Positions 46,975 to 58,740 of a stretch of 64,000 nucleotides of DNA are shown here, one piece after another. How positions within the stretch are numbered: the stretch's first letter is position 1; each line of letters begins with the position of its first letter. A program made the position numbers and the translations under genes. The notes under the pieces are model-generated. The model saw only the letters and a program-made list of their open reading frames with translations. It was not told the DNA's origin and did no database searches. This stretch comes from Fagopyrum homotropicum (taxonomy: Eukaryota > Streptophyta > Magnoliopsida > Caryophyllales > Polygonaceae): contig BSWB01000002.1 of the NCBI GenBank assembly GCA_033239125.1, positions 9,147,001-9,211,000 of the forward strand, given 5' to 3'.

Positions 46975-48367
46975 CTGGTGCTGGCGGCTCCTCAACACTC
47001 CTCAACTCAAAAACTCTGCCTTGAGCTCCTCGGCTATCACCGATACCAGCCTCTCTACCTCTACCTCTACTCGGTCCTGGAGCTGACCCCTGAGTAGCAG
47101 GCGTGCATGGGACTCTCTGTTGTCCTTGTGTCCGATACTGAGGCGGTCTTTGCCCACCTCCTGCTGCACCTGCAGGGGAAGAACCCTGATGTGATGACGC
47201 CTTGCCCTGTCGGCAAAACGTAGCTTTATGTCCTGGCTTCCCACACGAGAAGCAAGTCAGTGGTGCTCTGGGGCAATCAGTCTTCACATGCCATAGGCCC
47301 CACAGTTGTAACATTGCCGGCCTCTCTCAATTGTCTGTGCAAACACTAGAACACTCGAGCGACCCTGAGTTTGACGTCGCCCGTATCTAGATGCTCCTGC
47401 ACCAGTAGGTGCGGTACGCTGCCTCTTCTCAGACCGTCCTGTCTGAGAAGTCCTCCTCTAGATAGCTCTCTCTCTCTCATAGGCAGAGGCCCGATCCTGG
47501 TAGTCTGCCAATGAGTCATAGTGAAATCCCGCCATGTATGAGCGTGTGCTCTCCCTTAGACGACGGACGAAAAGGTATACATGCTGGTCCTCAGATGGTG
47601 CAGTTGGACCCAGCAATGCTAGCTCAGTTTGGAAGCGGCGAATGGCGTTAGTAATGGGTACATCCTCAAAATCTGCCTCCACGAAGTTCTGCAGTTTCTC
47701 CCTCCTCAGTGAGGCAGGGCAGAACTGCTCTCTCAACATAGTCCTCATCTGCTCATAGGTGGTGACTCGTACTCTAACTATCCTCCACCACTGATGTGCA
47801 AGATCACGGAATAGAGACTATACTAGCTCTATCCGTCTGTCCTCTGGGCAATGAATAGACTCTAAAGCTGAGTCTACATGCCCAATCCACACCTCAATCT
47901 CTAGGCCGATCTCCCCAGAGAAGTGTGGTACTCCTTGCTGGTGGAATGCCTTCAACCAGGTATCTGGTCGAGGCCCTCTAGTCTCCTCTATGACTCGAGC
48001 TGGCTCAACTACACGAACTGGTGCAGCTGGCACCTGAGTAGCTCCATGGGATTTCCCAGATGATCCCTCATGCCTTGGCAGATCTAGGGCTCGTCTGCCC
48101 GCTCTAATGGCCTCCTCAAAATGCCGAAGGTAATCTCTGAACTTTGATCAGCCCATAGAAGCCATCAGACTGGCCTGGATGGGTCTGTTGTCTCCTGAAC
48201 CCACCACTCCTCGTAGCTGGAACTACGCTCTCAGCAACTTCCTCATGAACCTCCTCCACCACTGGTGGATCTGCAACGGGAGCTGGTCCCTGTCCTATGC
48301 CTCCTGGAGGAAGGGGTGGTCTACATCTACCTATGCCTGCAGCAGCGATAGCTCTAGTCCGAGCCAT
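46975..48367 (-). pseudogene. element A gag (broken)
   Basis: Chromovirus gag remnant. Start at MARTRAIAAAG (48367); then TWLKAFHQQGVPHFSGE, the gag core REQFCPASLRREKLQNF (47748-47458) and a CCHC knuckle CFSCGKPGHKATFC near 47250, with a degenerate one before it. At least two frameshifts and a stop (RIELV*) are present. It ends in VEEPPAPA, where B1 inserted; the protease half continues at 19131. Confidence 0.88.
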
Positions 48368-48469
48368 CTGCGGGGTATGCATACCTAACGTATAAGGCTC
48401 TATATAAGCCATATGTATAGATATATATATACTTAATAATACATGCACACAAATCAACACATAAGAGGT

Positions 48470-48482
48470 ATCTATCTATCTA

Positions 48483-48512
<30 letters not shown>
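48470..48512. repeat. (TATC)n(TA)n microsatellite in A leader
   Basis: Four to five TATC units followed by about 13 TA units, between the PBS and gag of A. Confidence 0.9.
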
Positions 48513-48513
<1 letters not shown>

Positions 48514-48679
48514 TGTCGAGATCCTCAGATGAGTGACGACTTCTGTACACACTATCCCGAAAACATCTGTACTCGCTTTAAAACCAAAACCTTTTAAAAA
48601 GTCGGACCCCCTGTGGGTTCTGTTTATTTATCCACTATACCTTTTTGCAGATAGCAAATGTCATTGTTGTCAACCTAAG

Positions 48680-48691
48680 GCTCTGATACCA
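48680..48691 (-). promoter_or_regulatory. element A primer-binding site (initiator-Met tRNA)
   Basis: Minus-strand TGGTATCAGAGC, four bases from the 5' LTR. Confidence 0.93.
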
Positions 48692-48695
48692 GCTC

Positions 48696-50529
48696 TGTAA
48701 TACCCCGAATCCGCGGGACTCAGGATGCTACATTGGGCTAGGATCTCACAATGGATCCTGACCCTAGCCTGACAACAAGTTCACTGGATCTTACAACAAG
48801 GCACAAGTAGAGTAAAAATAAATACATAAAAGTTGTATGATACATCAAAAGAGTTTACAAACTCAAAGCCGAGTACAAAACCATAACAACAACAACATCT
48901 GATACAAAAGATCCCAACCCACACATCCTAATGTACATAATTCCTCGGTTGGTCACACCATCTAGCTCACTCTGCAGTCTTCCTAACCTGCAGATCATCT
49001 ACAACACGGTATACACCGTTAGCTACAACAATAGATAAGCATGAAGGTAATAGCACAAACACATATTAACATCTCATACATGCAATATCACACACATTCA
49101 TTTATTATCTTTTATTACGTTATTCCATTACTAATTAAACTTCTTTTGTAACACGAGGAGCCTAAAGAACCCTATCTCTTCCCCCTTTAACCCAGGTGTT
49201 GCATGGGGATCTACCTCCCCCCTGAGCTACTGGCTTCCGAGCACCTCCTTCCACTCTCGGCGAGCTTCAGGCAAGTGGTTACCTCCCGTTATAATACACT
49301 TGGGCTAAATAAATATAATATATGGTCGTCCTAGTCCGGTTTAGGTTTAGGTTATAAATGCACAATCATATGAACACACACAACCATCACAATCATACAA
49401 ATCCATAACTGCACGCTAAGTAAGTCCTATGGACTTACCTGATACACTCGTATCCTCTACCACGTCACAGCTTCCCCTTGGGGAAGAAACCAACGTCTGC
49501 AATAGCAAGGCACACAATATCACAACCTGGAAGGGTTAGGAGACTCGTCTCCATAACCAAAACCAACCTACAACCTCAAGATCATAACAAGCTCACATAT
49601 GTCTATGGCATAACCTCAACATCAACACAAGTGCCTAAGGCACATCTCTATCATACAACTCATCCTACCCATCCTAACCTAGCTATCAACTAAGCCAAGG
49701 TCAAAGGAAAGGAAGGAAAGAAGACATACCAACAAGGTATGCACCAACAGAAGCATGAACACACGGCTGGTCTAGTGAGGCGCAGGGGCGGTTCACCAAA
49801 GGCACAGGGGCGGCTCCACACCAGGCGCAGGTGCGGCTCAGGATAGGCGTAGGGGCGGCCAACTGTGCAGAGAGTTGATCCCGACTTCTCTTCGACCCCT
49901 TTCTCGATTCCCTTCACGTCTTCATCATACCACAGCAACATATACACATATGTACACATATAGGAACATCAAAAGGCTAGGAAAGGATCCACATAAGCTC
50001 AGCTTGTGATCCTAAGCTAGAAAGAAGAAGAAAGAAGAAAGGAAAAGAGATGAAGAGGAAAAGTTTACCACACAAGCCCTAGGCTGCACTAAGGAGCATC
50101 AACACATCTCTCAGCCTCAACACAACATCAACAACTCTCAGCAACCACTTCAAGATCATCCATGGCCAAGAACACCTCCAAACTCTCAAGAACTCACTCA
50201 CACAAGCAAGGAGAGATCAAAGAAGATCAAGGAAGCTCAAGGGAGAAGAGAGGAAGAAGAAGAAGAACGTGAGGAGGAAGAGATAGACAGGAGAGATGAA
50301 GAAACCCCTCATCTGAAGTCTAAGGAGGTTTATAAGAGAAGCCAGCCATAAAGCACGATCAAGAGTCAATAAAAGCGGCTGCACCAGCCACCGAGCCACA
50401 GGGGCGGCTAGCCTAAGGCACAGGGGCGCCTGGACGCAGGGGTCGCCTCCCTGGTCCGTTGGGGCAGCTGACTGGTCAAGCTAAAACACACTCTAGCTCA
50501 TCTAGGCTCCAAAGACTAAGGCTCTTACA
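48696..50529 (-). mobile_element. element A, 5' LTR (Tekay chromovirus)
   Basis: 1834 bp, TGTAATACCC...GGCTCTTACA, partner of 13440-15250. GC-rich gcaggggcgg-type repeats at about 49777-49860 and 50395-50470. Minus-strand TATA-like ttataaacc near 50328. Followed by caacc, the near-duplicate of caact at 13435. Confidence 0.9.
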
Positions 50530-51349
50530 CAACCTTAGTCTTACAGCATACTCAAGGAATAAGGGACATCTAGAAGGAACAAGGAAAGGAACGAGGAAGG
50601 CAAAGAAGGAAGCAACTCACAAGAACGAGCGTCACTGTAGAAGGAACTGCAGGGGGCGGCTTGCCACGGGGGCGGGAGTGTGTAGGCACGGGCGGGGGCG
50701 GTACATTGACAGAAGGCATTGTCGGGGTTTCTTCTCGACAGAAACACACATCAAGGGATCCAAAGCTCGAACCTTTGATCCAACCACGTCAAGACTCAAC
50801 CAAAAGAGCCTGAGAACAACAACACATGAACAACGGGCATGCAAACAAGAATCAAGGTTCAAACTTGATTTTTGGAGAAGAAGAAAAGGAAAAACGAAAG
50901 AAGGAAACGAAACGGAAGGATGGTCTGCAGCCACAACATGAATGTGATGAAGAACAAGGGAGGAAGAACTTACACGTTCAACAAGATCACTATGAAACAA
51001 GGCTGCAACACTCAAGGGTTGAAGAAAGCGTAAGCAAGAAACGGGAAAAAGAGGGGAAAGAAGGGGATTTATAGAAGAGGAAGAAAAGATAAAAGGAAGA
51101 ACGTTCTAGGGTTTAGAAGATCCAAGAAAGTCGTCCAAAGATAATAAAATCGGATCTTCTAAGATGGGAAACAAGATAGAACCGAAAAAGGAAAGAAGAT
51201 CTTCGTGATTTGTGGCAATTCCGCAGAGGCGGATTGCCCGTGCCGCAGGGGCGGCCCCTTGTCACCGTAGGGGCGGTGATAGGCACCAAGGTCGTTGGGG
51301 CGGCCTCCTTCACCGTTGGGTTGGTGAAGGTCAAAACTGGGATCTTACA
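50530..51349 (-). mobile_element. solo LTR D, right part
   Basis: Continuation of 12533-13439. Minus-strand TATA (ctataaatcccc) near 51063-51074. GC-rich ggggcgg blocks at 50650-50705 and 51220-51310. Ends CTTACA, then atgac. Open frames here (50459-50941, 51113-51592) show no known domain and are treated as chance. Confidence 0.75.
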
Positions 51350-52196
51350 ATGACTAGTTACACGCTCAAAGGCTAAGGCATTGAAGGACAAACCAACAAC
51401 ACCTTCACCTTCTCCGGATTCAATGGATGGAGCAATCACAAGGTCAAGAGCGAAGGCGATTTGAGATGAAGTTACGAACATACTCATGAAATGTACGCTC
51501 AAGGAAACTCTCTTCACTCTCAAGAGTTCTTTGGTGACGTTACTGACTGGTATAGAAGAGTCAAGCCACGACCAAGAAGATTCACCAAGCAAGGAAGAAG
51601 AATAAGATCAAGGAAGAGTCTCATAGAAGGAAAATTGACCGATTTTCCATAAAAAATCGACCGATTTTCATGTAGGAAGAATCAACCGATTTTTGTGTCC
51701 GATTTCCTTCACTGGAACGAGCTTTGCAAGATATCCGTCATGAACTTCTATCTTTTGGCGATTATATCTTGTTTTAATTCCTTAAAGCTCTCACACTATC
51801 TTAAGGGATTATTAGATTATATCTTTGTAGATTTTATATTTTATATATCTTAAAGATATACTTGCGAGATTATCTTTAAGTATATTTTCCTAGTTTTCGT
51901 AGGATTAGTCTCCCTTATAAATAGCCTTAGTGGGGGATTGTTTAGTAGATTATATTTGATATATTTTCACAGTTTTTTGAGACTTGCAGCTTCATTTACG
52001 AAGTTTGTATTTTATTAAATAATTATTCAATCAAAAAGAGAGCATTTGGTTAAATTATTGTGAAGTCCTTGCTAGATTGTAGTTGTGTGTGTTAATCCTA
52101 TTGAAGATTAATGCTCATGGTCAATACTAGTTCCTCCTTGTGCTTGTTTTAATTAGAAGACTCGTGTAACGTTAAAGACAGACGGATTAAGGTAAT
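51350..52196 (+). repeat. LTR-like remnant Rc with retroelement coding tail
   Basis: Continues the 8390-8910 sequence. A short frame at about 51420-51464 reads MDGAITRSRAKAI then stop, reminiscent of the ITRSRAK tails in plant retrotransposon polyproteins; family uncertain. A TATA-like ttataaatagcc follows near 51918. Ends at gtaat (52192-52196), the target duplication of the next element. Confidence 0.5.
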
Positions 52197-52606
52197 TGTA
52201 AGACCCGAGGTCTTAGGGATGTTGTCCCCATGCCAACCATGCTCGTGCAAAAACTTCTCAGGAGGTCACCAACTTAAACTCCTGACGTCCACGTTAGGCC
52301 GAAGGACTGTCCACCGAGCCTAGTGATTGCCTAGTAGGGCGAGCACACTAGTAACTCAGGGTTACCTCTGATACCATTTGTAAGACCCGAGGTCTTAGGG
52401 ATGTTGTCCACATGTCAATCATGCTCGCGTAGATCACCCATCTTGGAATTTCTCCCGCACGAGCACGCTTAACTCTAGAGTTATTTGTCCTCACCCTACC
52501 ACTGGAAAAGAAGAATTCTTGTTACATGGCTAACAACCCATCCTTATAAGTGAACCATAAATCCCCATCCATATGATACGGGATGGCAATTTTACGGGGT
52601 GTTACA
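52197..52606 (-). mobile_element. Cassandra TRIM remnant with 5S rRNA-like LTR
   Basis: Inserted in the R sequence with a perfect gtaat duplication (52192-52196, 52607-52611). The right LTR (52379-52606, 228 bp) on the minus strand contains AGTTAAGCGTGCT and GATGGGTGAtCT, matching the internal promoter region of plant 5S rRNA; 5S-like sequence inside the LTR is the hallmark of Cassandra. A PBS (minus-strand TGGTATCAGAG, 52366-52376) lies beside it. The left part (52197-52378) is a second, truncated LTR-like piece that keeps ggtgacctcctg on the minus strand. Non-coding. Confidence 0.85.
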
Positions 52607-52611
52607 GTAAT

Positions 52612-53430
52612 CTTCTCGTTTAAGGGTTTTCAGACATCATTGGTCAAGGTTCTTTTGCGGAACTATCTTAGTTCATACCTTCCTATATTTCTCTCATTAA
52701 TCATTTGATAATCATCTTCTTATCTTTCCATATCATTCACTAATCCGTGTTTTGAGTTTGTCAAAAAATCGACCTGTTCTTGAAAAAATCGACCGATTTT
52801 TTCTATAGAACATCCCGATTTTTATCCCAATTAAGGACTTTCAATTTAGATCAGGAACCCCGCATCACTAGCAGTATTATAAACCACTCTAACGGTATCA
52901 GAATCCATTATAGCATGTTTCTAGCTTCCTTTTATGTTCCTTTTTGTTCTGCATCAACGCTTAATCCTTAAATGTGTCATTCCGCTCCATAATTTGCCAA
53001 ATTATCTACAATTGCAACAAAACTTTGTGTAGATCTCTATCTAATAATATATGTGAATATAACTGATATGAATGTATGTCTATGCATGCAAAATAAAGGG
53101 AAAAACTACATAAATGCATGCATAAATATAAATCATAATTCATGTCATCAATTTTCGAGTAGGTATATGAAATAATTATAATTTTTATTATTAGAAGTTT
53201 AGAACAAGCAATATCATTTTGTTTCTTTAAAATAAATGCTAATGTTGATTACTCATTATTTTTTTCAGATAAATGTTAATATATATCCATAATAATTACA
53301 ACTACTCTATTGGAAGCATTTAATATTTTCAATACTCAGGTGACAATAAAGAAATGTAGAGTACTCAATTCTTATTGTGTATATCACATCACATTAAAAA
53401 GATAATTGTTTGTTCCAATAAGGTTGTTGG
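52612..53430 (+). repeat. R end and upstream-region copy of the protease unit (third)
   Basis: Collinear with 1140-1666 and 2660-3551 but without the MITE at 3205, so it provides the empty site. No gene. Confidence 0.6.
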
Positions 53431-54605
53431 TGAATTTTTATTGATTTAAGTGCTACACACAAATTTTTCACGTGTGATATTAAATGTCAATCTTATTTAA
53501 TTTAATTTTTATTTTAAAATTCATTAACAAAATAAGGTCAACAAACTATTATATCTTATCTTCTGCATTCTCTATCCTCGGTCCTCTCATCTTATTCGCT
53601 ATTCTGTAAACCTCTCATATTCCTCTCTCTATTTTCTCAAATCTCTCAAATATGAGTTCCGTGAATGTTGGTCCCATCGTAGATGATGACGAGGTTGATC
53701 CTGGAACGCTGGTGGATCTCAGAGCACAAGGATTGATTACGCCCGTTAGAAAAATCAACGTCATGGTAGGTAAAGTTTACTTAAGTTTTTATTAAAATGT
53801 TAGATTACTGACATTTTATACATATTTTTTTTGCAACTCCTATCTGTGCTACTCTTGCTATGCTTGCTATTGTGGAAGGAGCTCATGCCAAGATGATGGG
53901 AAAGATCTTAGAGTTGTCGTACCAGACAATAATTGACGGCGATATGCCGAAGACTTCACGGAGATTGACGAACAAAATCATCCGTGTATTCCATAAAGCG
54001 ATTCCTCGCGTATTTTCCATTCCTGATCATTATTGAAAAACTACCCCGTCAATCCAGAATTCAAGAAGGAAGTTTTCGATAGCTCGAAGGTATTTCACCG
54101 TCTCCCAATTTTTTTTATTTCAACCCTTATAATTTATATACTAAATCTATATACGTTACCATTATACAGTATCTCAAACCCATCCTATCGCCCTCCGTCG
54201 TCTCTGTTCTTAATTTCGCTACCTTGGACACTACCAAAAAAGGTTACAAGAATAAAATTGACGATGGTTAACCTGTATATACAACTATTCATTGCACTAA
54301 AGATTTCGAAAACTACAAAGGGGTAATATTTTTATTTTTAACATATTATATTATTTGATTATATGTGTACTAATTTTAGTAATCTATTGCAGGGAATATA
54401 CCGTCGGCCTTATGACAAAGCTGTCGATAAGAAAGATTACGATCACGGTATATATGGAAAAAACAAAGGAGGCCGTAGATTCTGGATTTGCAAAAATAGT
54501 TGGAACGCAGATTGGGGTATGAAATGTTATGATCACATATCTCATGGGGGGTCATTATGACTACGCTGGTGTACTCAAATATTGCAGAATTTCTCAGTTC
54601 AACAT
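53431..54605 (+). pseudogene. papain-family cysteine protease pseudogene, copy V3
   Basis: Fourth copy with a 5' half. ATG 53652; exon 1 ends CATG|GTAGG (53765); exon 2 from about 53837 (acceptor gcaa, mutated) with VEGAHAKMMGKILELSYQ; exon-2 donor at 54089 and exon-3 start at 54170 are consensus; exon 4 from 54393 (ttgcag intact). Exon 4 reads LQGIYRRPYDKAVDKKDYDHGIYGK and FWICKNSWNADWG, with a small deletion in the His-side block (IVGYG lost). A ~30-bp deletion fuses the 3' end to the next short LTR. Exons 3 and 4 together show a continuous C1A C-terminal half. Confidence 0.75.
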
Positions 54606-54733
54606 TGTTGGGCTTATCCTTTATTTTGTTACTTTATTTATTTTATCTTATCTTTTGTTTTCTTTATAAGTGTCTATATAAACAATATTTGATTAATGAA
54701 ATAAACAAGTTTTTCGATTCACAAATCTGTTCT
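54606..54733 (+). mobile_element. short LTR-like segment L12
   Basis: Starts TGTTGGGCTTATCC, ends CTGTTCT; followed by tgatatcagagc, 11 of 12 bases of the initiator-Met PBS. Confidence 0.55.
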
Positions 54734-54962
54734 TGATATCAGAGCATACGATCCTTAAAAACGCTTCTGCATAAACAAACCCTATTTCACAAATCTTAGC
54801 TACGCTGTCATCGCCGTCTTCGGTGATGGCGGCGGCTAAAGACGTTTCCGCGGTATCAGAGAAGACTGATGACGTGATTTATGACACTAGTGTAGACACT
54901 CTTTCAAGTAGTTTTCACATTCATTCATGCATGCTTTTGCCTATGTTCAGGGCGTTTTATGC
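54734..54962 (+). pseudogene. copia-type leader and truncated gag-like start
   Basis: After the PBS-like site comes an untranslated stretch and an ATG (about 54823) opening a 46-codon frame beginning MAAAKDVSAVSEKTDD and ending at TAA. Short-LTR, PBS and an Ala/Ser/Asp-rich gag-like start is the usual 5' layout of a plant copia element, but the frame is too short to confirm. If right, it gives the identity of the 127-bp segments of the array. Confidence 0.4.
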
Positions 54963-56829
54963 TTAATCGAGTCATACTTTCGAAATAGACGTCTACACGA
55001 GCATTTGTCAGTTTTGTAGGTATGTTGGGGAGCTTTCATGCATTATTGATCATATCCGATCATCAAGAGTTATGACGTCCCGGATTCAAGATTCCAATGG
55101 AGCAAGTATGGAGAAAAGAAGAAGAAATTGACCTTAGTTGGCACGAGCCATGCACCGGCTTTGTGTTTAGCCATGATCCAAGCCATGCAGCAGCTCACAT
55201 TGGTCCAAGGCACACCCATCTTGGCTGAGATGCTTTCTAGACCATCCGAGATCGCATGTTGCATCACCTTGACACTTGGCACACAACTTCTAGCCCACGA
55301 CCTTTCTCTCTCATGATGGATGGGTGGTGTCTTGTTTGCAGCCTACACACTTTTGCAGGAATTCTTCCATTCCTTCCATTCTCTAATATTCTGAAGTTTT
55401 GAAATCCCAAGTGAGGATAGAGTAAGAAGGGAGACTCCATTGAAGAGAAGAACTCATTTTTCATAGTCTTAGAGTGAGTTTTTTAGAGTCTTGTAGTGAG
55501 GAAAGTTGTAGAGATTGTTGACCTCGTTTTGAAGCTACTCTTGGATGATTGTAAGCTTGTTCTAAACTTAATATTCAGCTTGTTCTTGGTTTATATTGTT
55601 TCCTATCTCTTTATCTAGCTATGGCATGCATTTGTGATGATATGATGATGATTGTTCTTAAGATGATTGTTGTTGGCTTAATTAGCATATGATTCTGGGG
55701 AGAAGGATGAAACATTATGGCTAGGATAATGATAGATTGGACTTAGATATACCGTAGGATAGTTGCATCTCGAAATACCTAGCTCAACTTGCAATCTCGG
55801 CCTGCTCTTCATCCATTTCGGCCGAGATGTCTACGATCCACCCGAGGTGAGTGAGCTAAAGTTCCTATAGTGTTATATCTTCATGTTAGGAAGTTTGAGA
55901 GTTGAAATCCTAGTGTTTGTTGAGTCTAATCTAGCATTAGGGTGAACTATGTTAGTAAACTAGGTGAGGGATGAGACTTACCCGGTAATTCCGGCTCTTA
56001 GGTATAGAATATGACAAACATTAGGTAGTAGTGAGCCTCAACAACCGCTATTGGATTGAGTGTGCTAGGATTGTTGTTTAGGACTTACCTTCCCGAGACT
56101 TACCCAGTAAGGAGAGGTTTGACCCTTAGATAGCAATCCGTTTTGTGTAGAATTCCCAACCTTAGATTTCTAGAGACTTACCCGGTAATAGGACCTTAGG
56201 TGCGGGAATAGTGGACCATGAGACCTACCCGGTGATTGATCCCATTAGAGAAACATTCCTTGCCAACATACCGCAGCTTGTTCATAGGTTGATTAGAAGC
56301 TTGAGTCCTTGCCATAACCGAAAGTCCGAATCTCTAGAATCTGGTTTCTATACTTTGATCTTATATATTGTGTTTGCTTTGTTGTTTGGTTGACATTATT
56401 GATTGTTTGTGATCTTGCTTAATCACCTTAAAACCCATCAAAAACATATGATTGAAAATTTCATTATGCTCGTTATATTATTTTGTTCAAGTGTAGCCTG
56501 CGTCGTTGTGATTCCGAATCTTCTTTCGGATCGTCAATCGAGTTAGGAACGAATAAGTTATGAATTTATTTGTTTTTCGTATTGCGATTTGGCCTAAATT
56601 GACCTTAGACTTGTCAAAATGGATAATTGAAATTTTCATTATGCTCGTTATATTATTTTGGAGATTATTGGTTAATTGTTTGATGAGATCTGATGACAAG
56701 TGTTTTCGGGTATAGTAGGACTACATGTTTTATTTTGACTAGAATTGCGTTTTCCATTCAAAAAGGATGTGTCGGCTTCCATCCAACTTTGTGTAATTTG
56801 TTTTTCCTACGTCTCATTAATACATTACT

Positions 56830-56833
<4 letters not shown>
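54963..56833 (+). repeat. unassigned repeat-like region
   Basis: No coding domain. It carries a repeated gagacttacccggtaat motif (about 55974, 56095, 56168, 56219) and gagcctcaacaaccgc near 56034, which resembles in reverse the ttgttgaggcttcac string of the Athila LTRs, so it may be an old gypsy LTR or leader in + orientation. A pair of attttcattatgctcgttatattattttg repeats lies at about 56457 and 56633. Confidence 0.35.
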
Positions 56834-56900
<67 letters not shown>

Positions 56901-56911
56901 TTAATAATATA
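56834..56911. repeat. (AAT)n microsatellite
   Basis: About 24 uninterrupted AAT/ATA units. Confidence 0.95.
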
Positions 56912-56954
56912 AGTCTTGCTCACAATAAACGACAAACTCAACCTGAAACAGATT

Positions 56955-57853
56955 GGAAGCTAAGTAAGTCAATACGACTTACCTAAAAAAGACGAACTCA
57001 ATTAATCATCTAGTTTGGATATGTTATTGATCAAATTTTCCTTTTATAACTAGGCACTTGAGACCTGACTCGTGCAAAATCGAGTAATAGCGTTAACGAG
57101 GTTCGTGACTCGATTCAGGTATGTCATTTGGGGTTACTTAGTTGTAGTCCTATATTGGTTGAATGACATGAGTGGTGTTTGTTTGATGTGTTTATAGTAT
57201 TATAATTGGATTAGTATAACCTACTTATATTTGGAGGGAGACTAGGAGTTTCTCCGTGACTAGGTCAGACATGGTATATGGGGAGGGTATTGAACCACTC
57301 CACATGGTATACGGGGAGGTGCGCCGAACCACTCCTGTTGGATAAAAGGATGGAGGCGAGAGTCTTAGACTTCTCGTGAGACAAGGTTAAATGGATTAGA
57401 AGTGAATGACCAAATGGAAGATAATAAATTAATTTCGTGTGAGCATGATATGTGTTTCATTTCCGCATTGTGTGTGTTTGTGCTTGTGTTATTCTTCTAA
57501 TATGTAAGTTGTTAGCTAACGGTTTTACCGTCATGTTGTTAGATGCTTGCAGGTTAATAATGTTGCAGAGAAATCTGGAGTAAATGGTCAGTCGGGTTCA
57601 CGTACTCATATAGTTTGGGAAGGGGATTATTGTTCCAAGTTTCTGCATGTACATAGGATACCATTAATTTTGCGTCTTGTAAGGTTGTTATATGTTACAC
57701 ATTCATACCATTATGTTTTATTGTTTTAAAATTACTTTACTTACATTTGTGTCTTGTTGTAAGATCCAGTAAAGTTGCTGACAAACTAAGGTCGGGACTC
57801 ATTGTGAAATTATAACCCGTAACGCCCCGAGTTCTAAGAATTTAAGTGTTACA
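56955..57853 (+). mobile_element. Tekay-type LTR, 3' part, + orientation (E)
   Basis: Matches in reverse complement the first ~740 bp of A's LTRs: gttgttagctaacggttttaccgt, ccttgttgtaagatc-like, gggactcattgtgaaattataaccc and the end aagtgttaca at 57853. The 5' part is missing or replaced by the microsatellite and R-like DNA. Opposite orientation to A. Confidence 0.7.
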
Positions 57854-58740
57854 TGCATAATGGATTTTTAGTGTGATTTACGACAATGATGTTGAGGTCT
57901 TCTGAATTCCAAACTAACCATGTCTCATAGTTTGTATTATCAAAACCCTCATCTTTATCTTGAAAATATCATGTGGACATGATGTGATCACAAACCCTTC
58001 TACCATTTTTATGTGACATCTAAGGTGCAAAGATAGGTATAACATCGATATGTATGGCGATGTTTGCAAAGGTTTTTTTAGTGCACATCGAAACTCGTTT
58101 CTACAAACTCCGAACACATTCCATAGTAGAAAATCCATGATATACAGGATTAATCAACTCCTCCATTGACGCGGACTCCGTGATCGAATCTACCACCATC
58201 CCGGTATACAAGATTGGGACTGACTCTTGAGAACAAGGAAACCCTAGTTTTTTAATCAATAAAAAAGAGTTAATGTAATTGCTACTCCATCTGGTGGTGG
58301 GAGAGTGGATTTTACCAACTCTTCATCTTCCTCCATTAATTAACCTAATTGATTTTGGGTTAAATGCTCCATTAATTAACCAAAATTGATTTGGGCCAAC
58401 AACGCCGGGAGAAGATGTCCAGACCTGATATCGTAGGAACTATTTTGTCGAGTCAGGTTTGGAAATGGGTGAGTTGATTCACGAGGATGGTAGGTGTCCA
58501 AATCAATATACTACGTATCATTTAGTTTAATAAAATGCTTAATAAACTTTAGACTAACATGATTCTTATATTTGTTTTTTTCGGTTAAAGTGAAGTCTAT
58601 GATTTGTTAAGAAATAATTTGAAGATACTGGATCTTGGATTTTCTCAACAACCCCCATTCACTTTTAAAATTTCTATTTATAGTCGATAATTTATTAGGA
58701 GTCAATAAAACCAACCACATTCATTTTCTATGTTGATACA
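57854..58740. other. unannotated stretch
   Basis: No gene or element recognised. A tccattaattaacc repeat occurs twice (about 58334, 58368). Confidence 0.4.

Noticed and set aside
51113..51592. 159-codon minus-strand frame
   Set aside because: Crosses the boundary of LTR D (51349) into unrelated remnant DNA and has no recognisable domain.
52379..52606. A functional 5S rRNA gene
   Set aside because: Only the internal promoter part matches, with several changes; it is bounded by LTR ends and a target duplication.
56693..56986. Asn-run protein
   Set aside because: Frame made by the (AAT)n microsatellite.
57914..58138. 74-codon minus-strand frame
   Set aside because: No domain, no promoter context, in unassigned repeat-flanking DNA.
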